Shown here one piece after another: positions 7,461-17,153 of a DNA stretch of 64,000 nt (positions are counted from its first letter, which is position 1; each line of letters begins with the position of its first letter). The stretch comes from CAYNRA01 sp046293395. GTDB taxonomy: Bacteria > Bacteroidota > Bacteroidia > Cytophagales > Spirosomataceae. Made by a program: the position numbers and the translations under genes. Location of the stretch: positions 1,178,001-1,242,000 of the forward strand of contig JBKBOU010000001.1 in assembly GCA_046293395.1 (NCBI GenBank). Direction: 5' to 3'. The notes beneath the pieces were generated by a model. It had not been told where the DNA came from, did not search any database, and saw only the letters and a list, made by a program, of their open reading frames with translations.

Positions 7461-8313
7461 TTTAGACCATCTCACACACGAAAAGCGCGCTAGTTCGCAT
7501 ACTGTGACTGCCTACCAACAAGATTTAGCCCAATTTTCGGCATATCTGACAACGACGTACGAAGTTACAGCACCAGAGAGAGCGACGTACTTCATGATTC
7601 GTTCTTGGATTGTCTCTCTTGTCGAACAAGACCTAAAAAACAAATCCATTAACCGAAAAATAGCCACCCTTCGCGGTTTTTTCACGTACCTACACAAACA
7701 CAGAAAAATAGAGGTCAATCCGATGCAAAAAATAAAAGGATTGAAAACTCCTCAAAATCTTCCTACCTATTTGGAAGAAAAACCCATGGAAAAACTACTT
7801 TCCGATATTGCTTTTCCAGAAGGTTGGACAGGGCTGCGTGACCAAGTAATCGTGGAAATGTTTTATGGTACTGGTATCCGTTTGGCGGAATTAATTACTC
7901 TTTCTGTACAAGATATTGATCTTTCTGGGCGTAAAATTAGTGTTACCGGTAAAAGAAATAAACAACGGATTGTGCCACTCACAGAACCACTAAGCCAGCT
8001 CATTTCAAGGTATCTCAAAGAGAAACCATTTGATACACAGCATTTTATCTGTACGAATACGGGAGAAAAAGCGTATCCTATGTTTATCCAACGACTCGTG
8101 AAAAAATACCTTGGATATGTAACCTCCTTGCAAAAAAGAAGTCCCCACGTGTTGCGGCATACTTTCGCTACACATTTACTCAATAATGGCGCGGAACTCA
8201 ATGCTATCAAGGAACTTCTCGGACATGCGAGCCTTTCTGCCACTCAAATTTACACGCACAATTCAATCGAGAAGCTACGGAAAATCCATGAACAAGCACA
8301 CCCCAAAGGTTAA
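7447..8313 (+). CDS. xerC: Tyrosine recombinase XerC
   Basis: A 288-residue tyrosine recombinase that, with a partner, resolves chromosome dimers at dif. The N-terminal SAM-like DNA-binding domain covers residues 1-90 (HLTHEKRASSHTVTAYQQDL...). The catalytic set is complete: Arg145 (GTGIRLAEL), Lys169 (VTGKRNKQR), His234 and Arg237 (SPHVLRHTFATHLL), His260 (LLGHASL) and the nucleophile Tyr269 (TQIYTH). It follows rpsU on the same strand. The usual next gene in this phylum, the ribosome-hibernation factor hpf, is missing here: a convergent gene begins one base after the stop. XerC rather than XerD is chosen from the rpsU context. Confidence 0.92.
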   Translation: MIDFFLDHLTHEKRASSHTVTAYQQDLAQFSAYLTTTYEVTAPERATYFMIRSWIVSLVEQDLKNKSINRKIATLRGFFTYLHKHRKIEVNPMQKIKGLKTPQNLPTYLEEKPMEKLLSDIAFPEGWTGLRDQVIVEMFYGTGIRLAELITLSVQDIDLSGRKISVTGKRNKQRIVPLTEPLSQLISRYLKEKPFDTQHFICTNTGEKAYPMFIQRLVKKYLGYVTSLQKRSPHVLRHTFATHLLNNGAELNAIKELLGHASLSATQIYTHNSIEKLRKIHEQAHPKG

Positions 8314-9282
8314 TTAATTTCCCATCATTGAAGAATATTCAGAAGACTTGAGAATGAAAAAATCATCTTTTATAAAATCCCTAAATTCAATATCAAACGA
8401 CTCATACTTATCACCCAATTTTGACATGCCCAAAAACATCCTCCCTTCTTTAGATAACTTAACTAACTCAGGATGATATTGATAAGAAGAGGATTTCATA
8501 CTTGGAAGCATTTTCGAGAACTGTTTGGAATTTTCTGACATCTTTTTTAAATACTCTTCAAAAAATTCTACCCGCGTTTTACTGATCCAAACCAGCATTT
8601 CTTCTCCCTCCTCCTCAACTAAATAGCCATCACAAACATAATTACCTATCTTCTTTGTTTGATTGGTAGGGGTAATTTTGGTTTTAATTTCCTTTTCTGG
8701 TGTATTAGTACCCATTTTGGTTGGTGAAAATCCTGTTCCCATGAACACTTTTTTTTCATCCATTCGCATAAATGTAAAAACGGCGGATAAATCGAAATCA
8801 ATAACAAAGGCGTCCATATCCTCCATGGATTTATCCTTTCCCCCTTGTTGATTAGGGAAAAAAGTTACTGCCATAGCATTGGCATCAGATGAAAAGTGGT
8901 ATTTCATCTTCGTTACTTCTTCGATTCCTTTTTTGTCATACTCCCTGGAAAGAACAATAAAAGAGGAAGTGAATGAATACTTTTCTTTAGGAGATACACC
9001 CAAACGTATGCTTTTCATTGCCTGCATCGCATCAAAAGCACTTATTGAAGCAGAGTCTACCTTTCGTTCTAATTCCCTACTTTCAGATTGGTTTGATGCT
9101 CCCTGTTTGGACTTTCCAACGCCAAAAACTTTATCAAGTGCACCATCTATCGCTCCTTCAATTTTCTGATTAACACGCTGTTCAGACTTGCGCTTAATCA
9201 ATTCACCAGGACGGACAAGCTGTGCATTGAGCACATTAGAAGACACTAGTAAAAAGAATACACATTTTGAAATAGGTCTCAT
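8314..9282 (-). CDS. Secreted DUF4412-type protein
   Basis: A 322-residue exported protein: signal peptide MRPISKCVFFLLVSSNVLNA (residues 1-20), then a polar, glutamine- and lysine-rich stretch with GAIDGALDKVFG, and from about residue 95 the DUF4412 pattern (YHFSSDANAMAVTFFPN, ...AVFTFMRMDEKKVFMG, KKIGNYVCDGYLVEEEGEEMLVWISKT). DUF4412 proteins are periplasmic or surface proteins of Bacteroidota without known activity; the fold resembles LolA-like beta sheets. Its stop codon touches the stop of xerC on the opposite strand. No operon partner. Confidence 0.6.
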   Translation of the reverse strand: MRPISKCVFFLLVSSNVLNAQLVRPGELIKRKSEQRVNQKIEGAIDGALDKVFGVGKSKQGASNQSESRELERKVDSASISAFDAMQAMKSIRLGVSPKEKYSFTSSFIVLSREYDKKGIEEVTKMKYHFSSDANAMAVTFFPNQQGGKDKSMEDMDAFVIDFDLSAVFTFMRMDEKKVFMGTGFSPTKMGTNTPEKEIKTKITPTNQTKKIGNYVCDGYLVEEEGEEMLVWISKTRVEFFEEYLKKMSENSKQFSKMLPSMKSSSYQYHPELVKLSKEGRMFLGMSKLGDKYESFDIEFRDFIKDDFFILKSSEYSSMMGN

Positions 9283-9392
9283 AGTATTTAGATGATTAGT
9301 GAAAAAATAAAAAATTCTTTCTTGCGAACAAATGCTATAACCTGACGTCTCAAACGACGAATTTTCATTTCAAATGCAGACTTCCTACCTCC

Positions 9393-10247
9393 TTACTCGT
9401 ACGCAACAACCCGTTGCTTCTGCTCACCGAGACCGTCAATACCTAACTCAACAACATCACCAGCCTGCAAAAATCTTGGCGGTTTACTGCCCATCCCAAC
9501 GCCAAAAGGTGTACCCGTAGAAATTACATCACCGGGCATCAACGTCATAAATTGACTCACGTAGGAGACAATTTCACGAATACCAAAAATCATATCTCTT
9601 GTTGTCGATTGTTGCTTGATTTCTCCATTTACCCGTAACCACATCGGTAAATTTTGTGGGTCAATCGCTTCCTCTTTCGTCAGTAAAAAAGGACCTAATG
9701 GCGCAAAACGATCGTTACTTTTACCTTTTACCCATTGTCCACCTCGCTCAAATTGGAAGCTTCGCTCCGAATAATCATTCAAGATAGTATATCCTGCAAT
9801 AAAATCCAATACCTCACTTTGGTCTATATACGATGCTTTTCGGCTTATAACTAAGGCTAATTCGACCTCCCAATCTGTTTTTGTTGCCTTTTTAGGTAAA
9901 ATCAAATCGTCATTCGGGCCACAAAGTGCTGAGGGAGCTTTCAAGAAAAGAATAGGCTCTTCCGGCATTTCTAAACCCGCCTCTTTGGCGTGATTTGCAT
10001 AATTTAAACCAACACAAACAATCTTAGACGGTTGCGCAATACATGCCCCCAAACGGATATTTTCGGGAACAACCGGACAAACCTTGAGATGTGCATCCAA
10101 CCAATTCTTCAATCTATTCAAGCCATCTGTTTCCCAAAATTTTCCTGTAAAATCTTCACCAAAAGCAGAAACTTCTCGCTTTTCACCTGTCGGAAGAATA
10201 ATGCCAGGCTTTTCTTCTCCAAATGCGCCAAACCGTATTAATTTCAT
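9393..10247 (-). CDS. Fumarylacetoacetate hydrolase (FAH) family protein
   Basis: A 284-residue enzyme of the FAH superfamily. Residues 75-280 form the FAH domain: KIVCVGLNYANHAKEAG, the metal-binding Glu pair in DWEVELALVI, GYTILNDYSERSFQ, and the C-terminal LMPGDVISTGTPFGVG. The family cleaves C-C bonds or hydrates small diketo/enol acids; close relatives are annotated ureidoglycolate lyase or 2-hydroxyhepta-2,4-diene-1,7-dioate isomerase, but no pathway genes are adjacent, so substrate is open. The ATG at 10245-10247 gives the usual MKLIRFG start. It is separated from the upstream ychF by a terminator (10278-10306), so it needs its own promoter. Confidence 0.88.
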   Translation of the reverse strand: MKLIRFGAFGEEKPGIILPTGEKREVSAFGEDFTGKFWETDGLNRLKNWLDAHLKVCPVVPENIRLGACIAQPSKIVCVGLNYANHAKEAGLEMPEEPILFLKAPSALCGPNDDLILPKKATKTDWEVELALVISRKASYIDQSEVLDFIAGYTILNDYSERSFQFERGGQWVKGKSNDRFAPLGPFLLTKEEAIDPQNLPMWLRVNGEIKQQSTTRDMIFGIREIVSYVSQFMTLMPGDVISTGTPFGVGMGSKPPRFLQAGDVVELGIDGLGEQKQRVVAYE

Positions 10248-10277
10248 AATGTGTGCTGTATTTATTCGTCGAAATAA

Positions 10278-10306
10278 CAAAAAAAGGTGTGAATTACTTC
10301 ACACCT
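10278..10306 (-). terminator. Intrinsic terminator of ychF
   Basis: Perfect 9-bp stem AGGTGTGAA (10285-10293) with TTCACACCT (10298-10306), loop TTAC, followed on the reverse strand by seven T residues. It lies 28 bases past the ychF stop. Confidence 0.85.
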
Positions 10307-10333
10307 CCTCAAAAATAGAATGTCGTATTGCGT

Positions 10334-11437
10334 TTATACATTGAAACGGAAGTGCATTACGTCACCATCTGCCACAACGTATTCTTTTCCTTCAATCCGA
10401 AGACGACCAGCTTCTTTGCAAGCGGCTTCAGTTTGGTATTTTACGTAATCGTCGTAGGCAATTACCTCCGCTTTGATGAATCCTTTCTCAAAGTCAGTAT
10501 GGATAACACTGGCGGCTTGCGGTGCTTTCCAACCTTTTTCGATTGTCCAAGCACGAACTTCCTGAACCCCAGCAGTAAAATACGTCCCTAAATTAAGCAA
10601 CTGATATGCCGCCCGAATCAACCGATTTAATCCCGGTTCGTTCATGCCGTATTCTTCAAAAAAGAGTGCTTTATCATCTGGATCTTCCATATCTGCGATT
10701 TGCGCTTCAATCGAATTATTCAAAACGATGAGTTGTGCGCCCTCTTCATCTGCCACCTTTTGCAAAGCCTCAGAATATTTATTTCCCGTGTGCATGGATG
10801 CCTCATCTACGTTTGCCACGTACAAAGTGGGCTTGACCGTCAGCAAGAATAAATCCGCAATAGCAGGTAATTCCTCTTTAGTAAGACCCAATCCACGGAT
10901 ATTTTTTCCTTGTTCAAGCCAAGATTTACATCTTTCAAGAACATCTAATTCTGCTTTTGCTTTGGCATCCCCACCTACACGCGCCATTTTAGCAATACGC
11001 GCGATTTTCTTTTCCACACTTTCCAAATCCTTCAACTGAAGTTCCGTATCAATAATTTCTTTGTCGCTAACCGGATTAATAGACCCTTCTTCACGCAGTA
11101 CGTTTTCGTCTTCAAAACAACGAACGACGTGAATAATGGCATCGACTTCTCTGATATTGCCAAGAAATTTATTACCAAGCCCCTCACCTCTGGAAGCGCC
11201 CCGAACAAGACCTGCAATATCGACGATTTCAATTTGTGTAGGAACAATGCGATTCGGATTAACCAATTCTGCTAATTTAGCCAAACGCTCATCTGGAACA
11301 TCGACTAAACCTACATTTGGCTCAATCGTGCAAAAACGATAATTGCTTGCTTGTGCTTTTGCGCTGACAGAAACAGCGTTAAAAAGAGTTGATTTCCCTA
11401 CATTGGGCAAACCTACGATACCGGCTTTCAATGCCAT
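10334..11437 (-). CDS. ychF: Redox-responsive ATPase YchF (Obg family)
   Basis: A 367-residue P-loop protein of the Obg/HAS subfamily. The G1 loop GLPNVGKST is at residues 9-17 and G3 DIAGLVRGASRGEGLGN follows the switch region; the C-terminal TGS domain (RAWTIEKGWKAPQAA..., ending VADGDVMHFRFNV) is intact. Length matches the 363-367 typical of the family. YchF binds ribosomes and hydrolyses ATP in preference to GTP; it affects translation and stress responses. Monocistronic, with its own terminator. Confidence 0.96.
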   Translation of the reverse strand: MALKAGIVGLPNVGKSTLFNAVSVSAKAQASNYRFCTIEPNVGLVDVPDERLAKLAELVNPNRIVPTQIEIVDIAGLVRGASRGEGLGNKFLGNIREVDAIIHVVRCFEDENVLREEGSINPVSDKEIIDTELQLKDLESVEKKIARIAKMARVGGDAKAKAELDVLERCKSWLEQGKNIRGLGLTKEELPAIADLFLLTVKPTLYVANVDEASMHTGNKYSEALQKVADEEGAQLIVLNNSIEAQIADMEDPDDKALFFEEYGMNEPGLNRLIRAAYQLLNLGTYFTAGVQEVRAWTIEKGWKAPQAASVIHTDFEKGFIKAEVIAYDDYVKYQTEAACKEAGRLRIEGKEYVVADGDVMHFRFNV

Positions 11438-11540
11438 ATTTTCTTATTTTTTCGTATTAATTGTCTAATCAAATGCCATTTGCGGGCACAAAATTAGCGC
11501 AAATCAGCAACAATGGCAAACATTGCTTTGCCAATCTTCA

Positions 11541-12425
11541 TTAGACAATATTTAACGTCTGTTCTTTGATTTTCTCTAATTCGTCCTTCATTTGCACAAC
11601 CAAACGCTGAATCACCGCATCGTTTGCCTTCGAACCAATCGTATTGATTTCTCGACCAATTTCCTGCGCAATGAAATTTAACTTTTTCCCATTTGAAGCC
11701 GTGTGTAGTTCTTTTAAAAAATAATCTAGGTGATTCTTTAACCGAACTTTCTCTTCTGAAATATCGAATTTCTCTACATAATAAATCAATTCTTGTTCAA
11801 ATCTGTTGGTATCAAAATTTTCATTTTGTGCCCACTCAGAGACAGCTTTTTCGATTCTTTCCCGAATAATCGGAATTCTTTTGGGGTCTTGCTCAGCTAC
11901 TTGTTCCAATAATTCTCCAATTATCGCGATATACTCCATGAATTTCTCCTTCGTATTTAGCCCTTCTTGCAGTCTAAATTCCTTGCATTTATGGAGTGCC
12001 GCCAAGACAACATCGGTAATAAATTGCCAATCGGCTTTTGTATCTTCTTCGTTGGCATTCCCTGTATTATAGGCATTCGGCATCATGGTCGCCATGCGAA
12101 GTAACTCGGTTTCAGAAGGTTGAAAACCCAATTCTTTGGCTGTTTCCTGCAAATCACGGAAATACGCCTTGACCGTCGGGCGGTTCACCGTAGTTCCTAC
12201 AAATGCACCTTCTTTAGGGGCGACGGTGAGCGTAAATTCAATTTTTCCCCGCTCTAATTCCTTTGATAAAAGGTTACGAATTTCAATTTCCTTATCTGAA
12301 AACTGCCGAGGAATGCGGCAATAAATATCTGAAAATTTAGAATTGAGGGATTTAATTTCTGCGGTGACAACCATTTTGTCATTTTCTACAGAAGCTGACC
12401 CAAAGCCGGTCATAGATTGAAGCAT
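11541..12425 (-). CDS. YicC/YloC-type endoribonuclease
   Basis: A 294-residue protein beginning MLQSMTGFGSASVE, the invariant start of YicC-like proteins, and ending with the family's C-terminal domain (FDTNRFEQELIYYVEKFDISEEKVRLKNHLDYF; KLNFIAQEIGREINTIGSKAND; VVQMKDELEKIKEQTLNI). YicC is now known to be an RNase acting in small-RNA turnover in E. coli. The ATG at 12423-12425 was used since the family starts at this methionine; an in-frame start 12 codons upstream adds residues without similarity. Divergent from argS. Confidence 0.9.
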   Translation of the reverse strand: MLQSMTGFGSASVENDKMVVTAEIKSLNSKFSDIYCRIPRQFSDKEIEIRNLLSKELERGKIEFTLTVAPKEGAFVGTTVNRPTVKAYFRDLQETAKELGFQPSETELLRMATMMPNAYNTGNANEEDTKADWQFITDVVLAALHKCKEFRLQEGLNTKEKFMEYIAIIGELLEQVAEQDPKRIPIIRERIEKAVSEWAQNENFDTNRFEQELIYYVEKFDISEEKVRLKNHLDYFLKELHTASNGKKLNFIAQEIGREINTIGSKANDAVIQRLVVQMKDELEKIKEQTLNIV

Positions 12426-12513
12426 AGCGAAAGAATTTCTACAGTGAAACAAAACGAACACGAGCTTACCCGTGAACTTTCAAAGATAGCTAATTTTAGT
12501 GGCGGTTTTTAAT

Positions 12514-12521
12514 TATTTTTG
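12514..12521 (+). promoter_or_regulatory. Candidate -7 element for argS
   Basis: TATTTTTG matches TAnnTTTG, 71 bases before the argS ATG. No obvious TTG at -33. Confidence 0.35.
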
Positions 12522-12592
12522 CACATCTAAATTTTCAACAGAAGGAATAAATTGGCTCATCGCACTTCATTTATCCTGAAAAAAACAGCTTT

Positions 12593-14368
12593 ATGAACAT
12601 TGAATCTCAGCTTTCGGCGCGTATTTCGCAAGCACTTCTTGATTTATACGACCAATCCATGGAAGTCACTCTGCAAACCACTCGGAAGGACTTCGCAGGC
12701 TCATTTACGTTTGTGGTTTTCCCACTTGTCAAACTTTTGAAAAAATCACCTGCCGAACTTGGCGAACAAATCGGAACATATCTTGTAGCAAACGACGAAC
12801 AAGTCACGGGTTTCAATGTCGTTCAAGGTTTTTTGAATATCGAACTAGCTGATTCTGTTTGGATTGATACGTTTAATCACCTTCTTCAATCAGAATTTAA
12901 TGGTCAACTCACGCCGAAAAACGAGTCGGTTATGGTAGAGTACTCGTCCCCAAACACCAATAAACCCTTGCATTTGGGACATTTGCGCAATAACTTCTTA
13001 GGAAATTCCATTGCGCGTATCTTGAAAGCCAATGGATATGATGTCGTCAAAGCGTGTTTAGTCAATGACCGTGGCATTCATATTTGTAAATCCATGATTG
13101 CCTATCAACGTTTCGGAAATCTTGAAACACCGCAATCAAGCGGTTTAAAAGGAGACCACCTAGCAGGCAAATATTATGTTATTTTTGACAAAGCATATAA
13201 GGAAGAAATTGCGCAATTAGTAGCCGAAGGACAAACCGAAGACCAGGCGAAAAAAAATGCGCCCATTCTTCTCGAAGCGCAACAATTGCTGGTTCGTTGG
13301 GAACAGGGTGACGCAGAAGTCATGGCGCTTTGGTCACAAATGAACAATTGGGTTTACGAGGGATTCCAGGCAACTTATACAAAAATTGGCGTTGATTTTG
13401 ACACAACTTACTATGAATCAAACACGTATCTTCTTGGCAAAGAAGTTGTAGAAGAAGGTTTAGCCAAAGGTGTTTTTTATCAAAAAGAAGATAAAAGTGT
13501 CTGGATTGACCTTTCAGACGAAGGATTAGACCATAAATTGGTGCTTCGTGGAGACGGAACATCGGTGTATATTACCCAAGATTTGGGAACAACGGATTTG
13601 AAATTCCAAGATTTCCAAAATAATCGTTCGATTTGGGTAGTCGGGAACGAACAGGATTACCATTTCCAAGTCCTTTTCGCTATCATGAAAAAATTAGGAC
13701 GAAGCTATGCCAACGGCTGTTATCATTTGTCGTATGGTATGGTTGACCTCCCGACGGGTAAGATGAAATCACGCGAGGGAACAGTCGTAGATGCCGATGA
13801 CTTGGTACAAGAAATGATTGATACCGCCGCTGAAACAACCAAAGAACGAGGTAAAATTGATGATTTTACGGAAGAAGAAGCGCAAAACTTATTCCAGATG
13901 TTGGCTCTGGGCGCTTTGAAATATTTCTTATTGAAAGTCGAGCCGAAGAAAAGAATGTTGTTTAATCCACAGGAATCCATTGATTTTCAAGGAAATACAG
14001 GCCCATTCATTCAATATACGCACGCACGTATCCAATCCATTTTGAGAAAAGCGCATAGTCAATCCATTGCACTTTCATCGACAATTCCGGCACTGGCTTT
14101 GCACCCAAGTGAAGTTACGTTGATTCAGTTACTTGCCGATTACCCACAGCAAATTCAAAAAGCTGCCAACGAGTACGCGCCGTCTGTCGTGGCAAATTAC
14201 ACGTACGATTTGGCTAAAAATTTCAATTCCTTTTATGCAGAATGTACGGTTTTGAATGAACCCGATGCAGACATTCGTGGCTTCCGACTTGCCCTCATTG
14301 CAGAAGTAGCCAAAACCATAAAAAATGGCATGAATCTCTTAGGAATTGATGTTCCTGAAAGAATGTAA
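12593..14368 (+). CDS. argS: Arginine--tRNA ligase
   Basis: A 591-residue class I aminoacyl-tRNA synthetase that charges tRNA-Arg. Domains in order: N-terminal Add-1 domain (residues 1-110), Rossmann catalytic core with the HIGH equivalent HLGH in SSPNTNKPLHLGHLRNN, the KMSKS-equivalent loop KMKSREGTVV, and the C-terminal DALR anticodon-binding domain (QYTHARIQSI onward, ending NGMNLLGIDVPERM). Length is normal. A strong terminator follows at 14389. Confidence 0.97.
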   Translation: MNIESQLSARISQALLDLYDQSMEVTLQTTRKDFAGSFTFVVFPLVKLLKKSPAELGEQIGTYLVANDEQVTGFNVVQGFLNIELADSVWIDTFNHLLQSEFNGQLTPKNESVMVEYSSPNTNKPLHLGHLRNNFLGNSIARILKANGYDVVKACLVNDRGIHICKSMIAYQRFGNLETPQSSGLKGDHLAGKYYVIFDKAYKEEIAQLVAEGQTEDQAKKNAPILLEAQQLLVRWEQGDAEVMALWSQMNNWVYEGFQATYTKIGVDFDTTYYESNTYLLGKEVVEEGLAKGVFYQKEDKSVWIDLSDEGLDHKLVLRGDGTSVYITQDLGTTDLKFQDFQNNRSIWVVGNEQDYHFQVLFAIMKKLGRSYANGCYHLSYGMVDLPTGKMKSREGTVVDADDLVQEMIDTAAETTKERGKIDDFTEEEAQNLFQMLALGALKYFLLKVEPKKRMLFNPQESIDFQGNTGPFIQYTHARIQSILRKAHSQSIALSSTIPALALHPSEVTLIQLLADYPQQIQKAANEYAPSVVANYTYDLAKNFNSFYAECTVLNEPDADIRGFRLALIAEVAKTIKNGMNLLGIDVPERM

Positions 14369-14388
14369 TCCAAATCTATTTAGTTCAG

Positions 14389-14424
14389 AAAGTGCCTGTA
14401 AATGAATCATTTACAGGCACTTTT
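14389..14424. terminator. Bidirectional terminator between argS and ppc
   Basis: Perfect 15-bp stem (AAAGTGCCTGTAAAT at 14389-14403 with its complement at 14409-14423), loop GAATC, then TTTT on the forward strand. It separates convergent argS and ppc. Confidence 0.85.
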
Positions 14425-14447
14425 ATTTATAAATGAACTAATTTTTA

Positions 14448-17006
14448 TTAGGCTGAATTTCGACTGGCGTTGATATTTCCGAAAAGCGAACGAGTGACCA
14501 TTTTTTCAAAAATAACTCGTTCTTCATCTGTTTTCGCTTCTTCTACGCGTTGCAGCGCATACTGTTGAATAGCCAAAAGTGGAAGGATAATCGACTCCCG
14601 GTATTTGACAGAAAGCATGTTAATCGGGTCACTTTCCATTAATTGGGATTGACCAGATACTAGCAACATCGTTCGAACAGACGTTTCGTATTCCTCAAAC
14701 AACATTTGCCAAAATTCTCCATAAACGGCATCTTTTTTCATGTAGGAAGTCAAAGCAAAATACGATTTTTGCAATGCCATCATACTATTCTGCATCAATG
14801 TCTTGAAATACAAAGAGTTATGATACAGATTTTGCAGTTGTGTGAGCTTTCCTTCGTTTATTTTTGTTTGCAGAGCAGTGCCAAAACCATAAAATCCAGG
14901 AATATTTTGCTTCAATTGGCTCCAAGAACCTACAAACGGGATGGCACGTAAATCTGTTAGTTTTAACTGTGCACTTCCTGCCCTTTTGGTTGGGCGTGAA
15001 CCAATTTTCGTCTTACCGTAGTATTTGAGCGGACTTTTATTTTCGAGATACGAGACAAAAACCGGATTTTGTTTCAGAGATAAATATTTCTGCCCACCGA
15101 TTTCAGCAAGTTCTTCAATTAATGCCTTCTCTTTATCAGATAATTTTGCTTTTTCATTTGTAAAGACATCGTTACTGACTCCGGCTGAAAGCAACTGCTC
15201 AAAATGAAAGACAGCTTGACTCAGCGAACCATACATCGAAGAAATCGTTTGCCCTTGGATAGTAATTTGGATTTCATTGTTTGCAATTGTCGGCCCTTGC
15301 GAAGCATAAAACTGATGTGTTTTTCCACCACCACGTGCAGGTGGGCCACCTCGACCATCGAAAAACAAGACATGGATTCCGTTTACTTCCGATACGTACG
15401 TCAGTTTCTCTTTTGCCTTGAATATTTCCCAATTTGCCTTGATATAGCCTCCATCTTTTGTGCCGTCGGAGAAACCAAGCATGATGGTTTGATTTTTTGT
15501 ACGACGCACCAAATGTTTTTGATAATAAGGCAAATTATAGAGTTCAAACATGGTTTTTGGCCCAGCATCTAGCCCCTCAATGGTTTCAAAAAGAGGAACA
15601 ATATCGACGGCACACTGCTCTGGAGAGAAGCCACTGAAACGGAACAACGCGAGGACTTCCAGCACCGTTGCAGTTGTTGATGCATTGGAAATAATGTAAC
15701 GATGACATGCTTTTTGTCCGTTTTTCTCCTGAATTTGTCCGATTGCCTGAATCGTCAAAAAAGTATCTTTGATCAAGGCGTCTTCAAAATCATCCGGATT
15801 CACTACGCATTGAGCGTCTTGTAAAAAAGTATTTTTTTGTTCCAAGCTCCAGATTTCATACGCTGCCAAATCAGGAAAATACTTGGCTACGACCGCAGAC
15901 ATCACGCGCTCGTGGATGCTACTATCTTGCCGAATATCCAGACTGGCAAAGTGCATACCAAATAATTTAACGCGACGAATAAAGCGATCCAGCTCTCCGA
16001 TGAACATAGAATTATGCTCTTTCACCATTTTTTCGCGCACTACTTGTAGAGAACTAAGGAGTTCTTCAGCGGTTAAATCGGCATTTAGACCAAACATATT
16101 GGTATAAATACGTGCGTTAATTTTATCCAATAAAGGAATAATTCCCTTAAAGGTAAAACGTCTTCGAATATCTTTGAAATGATTGTAATAGCATTTTAGA
16201 ACGGCGATTCGTAGTTCTTGCGCAACCCTTTTCGTGATTTCTGACGTAACAAACGGGTTGCCGTCACGGTCGCCACCTGGCCAGAATCCTAGTTCAATGA
16301 TAGGCCGAAACTCTTCGTCTTCTCCGTCTAATAAATCGTTATAAATGCGTTCGTGCAAGAGACCGAGCGCTTCGTAATAGACGTGTCGCAAGTAAAAAAT
16401 GATACTTTGGGCTTCTTCTACTGGAGTTGGTTGTTCTTGATTGATAAACGGCGTTTTCCCCAACTGCTGCAAGAGTAAATCAATGGCATTGATGTCATTT
16501 TTTTTAATACAAGCTTCTAAGTCTTGAATAATGCGGAGTACACTGTTTGGATAAAACTGCGTTGGATGGGCAGTAAAGACCATTCGTACCTTGAAATTCC
16601 TTAGTTTTTCTTTGACTGCCTCCCGTTTATTTTCTTGTTTCGCAAGTGAAATGAGCGAATTGAGCGTCCCATTCAGGTTTGTGGCATTCAGTTTTTCAAA
16701 AGCGGCATCCTCCACACTATCAAAAAGAACAACTTGGCGCTCGATGTATGTAATAAAACGAAAGAGCAATTCCACTTTTTCTTTTTCTGTACGGATGCGC
16801 GTATAACGTTCGAAGAATTGTTCAATGATTTCTTTGGGCTGCAAGCTTTCCTCAAAACCTTGCTGGGCGTTGTCTTGAAGAAAGGGCATTAACTGACCTA
16901 TTTTCGTCATTTTGTCGTAAGGCAAACGGGAGAAAAGCGTGTTAAAGACCAAGTACTTATTGTGTACTTCTTGCGTAAAAAGCGTCTCTTGGGTTGGAGT
17001 AAGCAT
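14448..17006 (-). CDS. ppc: Phosphoenolpyruvate carboxylase
   Basis: An 852-residue enzyme that carboxylates phosphoenolpyruvate to oxaloacetate, refilling the citric acid cycle. Catalytic segments visible: the His loop RMVFTAHPTQ (His147), FWPGGDRDGNPFVT, the Lys loop GFSDGTKDGGYIKANWEIF, the flexible Gly-rich loop FFDGRGGPPARGGG, and FVGSWSQLKQNIPGFYG. Two deviations from the enterobacterial enzyme are seen: TAHPTE is TAHPTQ, and the C-terminal xNTG reads RNSA; both may be usual for this lineage. The ATG at 17004-17006 gives the normal N-terminus (MLTPTQETLF); upstream codons show no similarity. Monocistronic, convergent with argS. Confidence 0.95.
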   Translation of the reverse strand: MLTPTQETLFTQEVHNKYLVFNTLFSRLPYDKMTKIGQLMPFLQDNAQQGFEESLQPKEIIEQFFERYTRIRTEKEKVELLFRFITYIERQVVLFDSVEDAAFEKLNATNLNGTLNSLISLAKQENKREAVKEKLRNFKVRMVFTAHPTQFYPNSVLRIIQDLEACIKKNDINAIDLLLQQLGKTPFINQEQPTPVEEAQSIIFYLRHVYYEALGLLHERIYNDLLDGEDEEFRPIIELGFWPGGDRDGNPFVTSEITKRVAQELRIAVLKCYYNHFKDIRRRFTFKGIIPLLDKINARIYTNMFGLNADLTAEELLSSLQVVREKMVKEHNSMFIGELDRFIRRVKLFGMHFASLDIRQDSSIHERVMSAVVAKYFPDLAAYEIWSLEQKNTFLQDAQCVVNPDDFEDALIKDTFLTIQAIGQIQEKNGQKACHRYIISNASTTATVLEVLALFRFSGFSPEQCAVDIVPLFETIEGLDAGPKTMFELYNLPYYQKHLVRRTKNQTIMLGFSDGTKDGGYIKANWEIFKAKEKLTYVSEVNGIHVLFFDGRGGPPARGGGKTHQFYASQGPTIANNEIQITIQGQTISSMYGSLSQAVFHFEQLLSAGVSNDVFTNEKAKLSDKEKALIEELAEIGGQKYLSLKQNPVFVSYLENKSPLKYYGKTKIGSRPTKRAGSAQLKLTDLRAIPFVGSWSQLKQNIPGFYGFGTALQTKINEGKLTQLQNLYHNSLYFKTLMQNSMMALQKSYFALTSYMKKDAVYGEFWQMLFEEYETSVRTMLLVSGQSQLMESDPINMLSVKYRESIILPLLAIQQYALQRVEEAKTDEERVIFEKMVTRSLFGNINASRNSA

Positions 17007-17153
17007 ACGAGCGGTTTTTGGATTCAACAGAAAACAAATATACAAATTATAGCGCCAATCTACCCAAGTGGGCACATTTTACACATCAAAACATCTAATT
17101 ATCCAAATATAATTTTGTATAATCCAATTTTTATAAAATACATTCAAAAAAGG

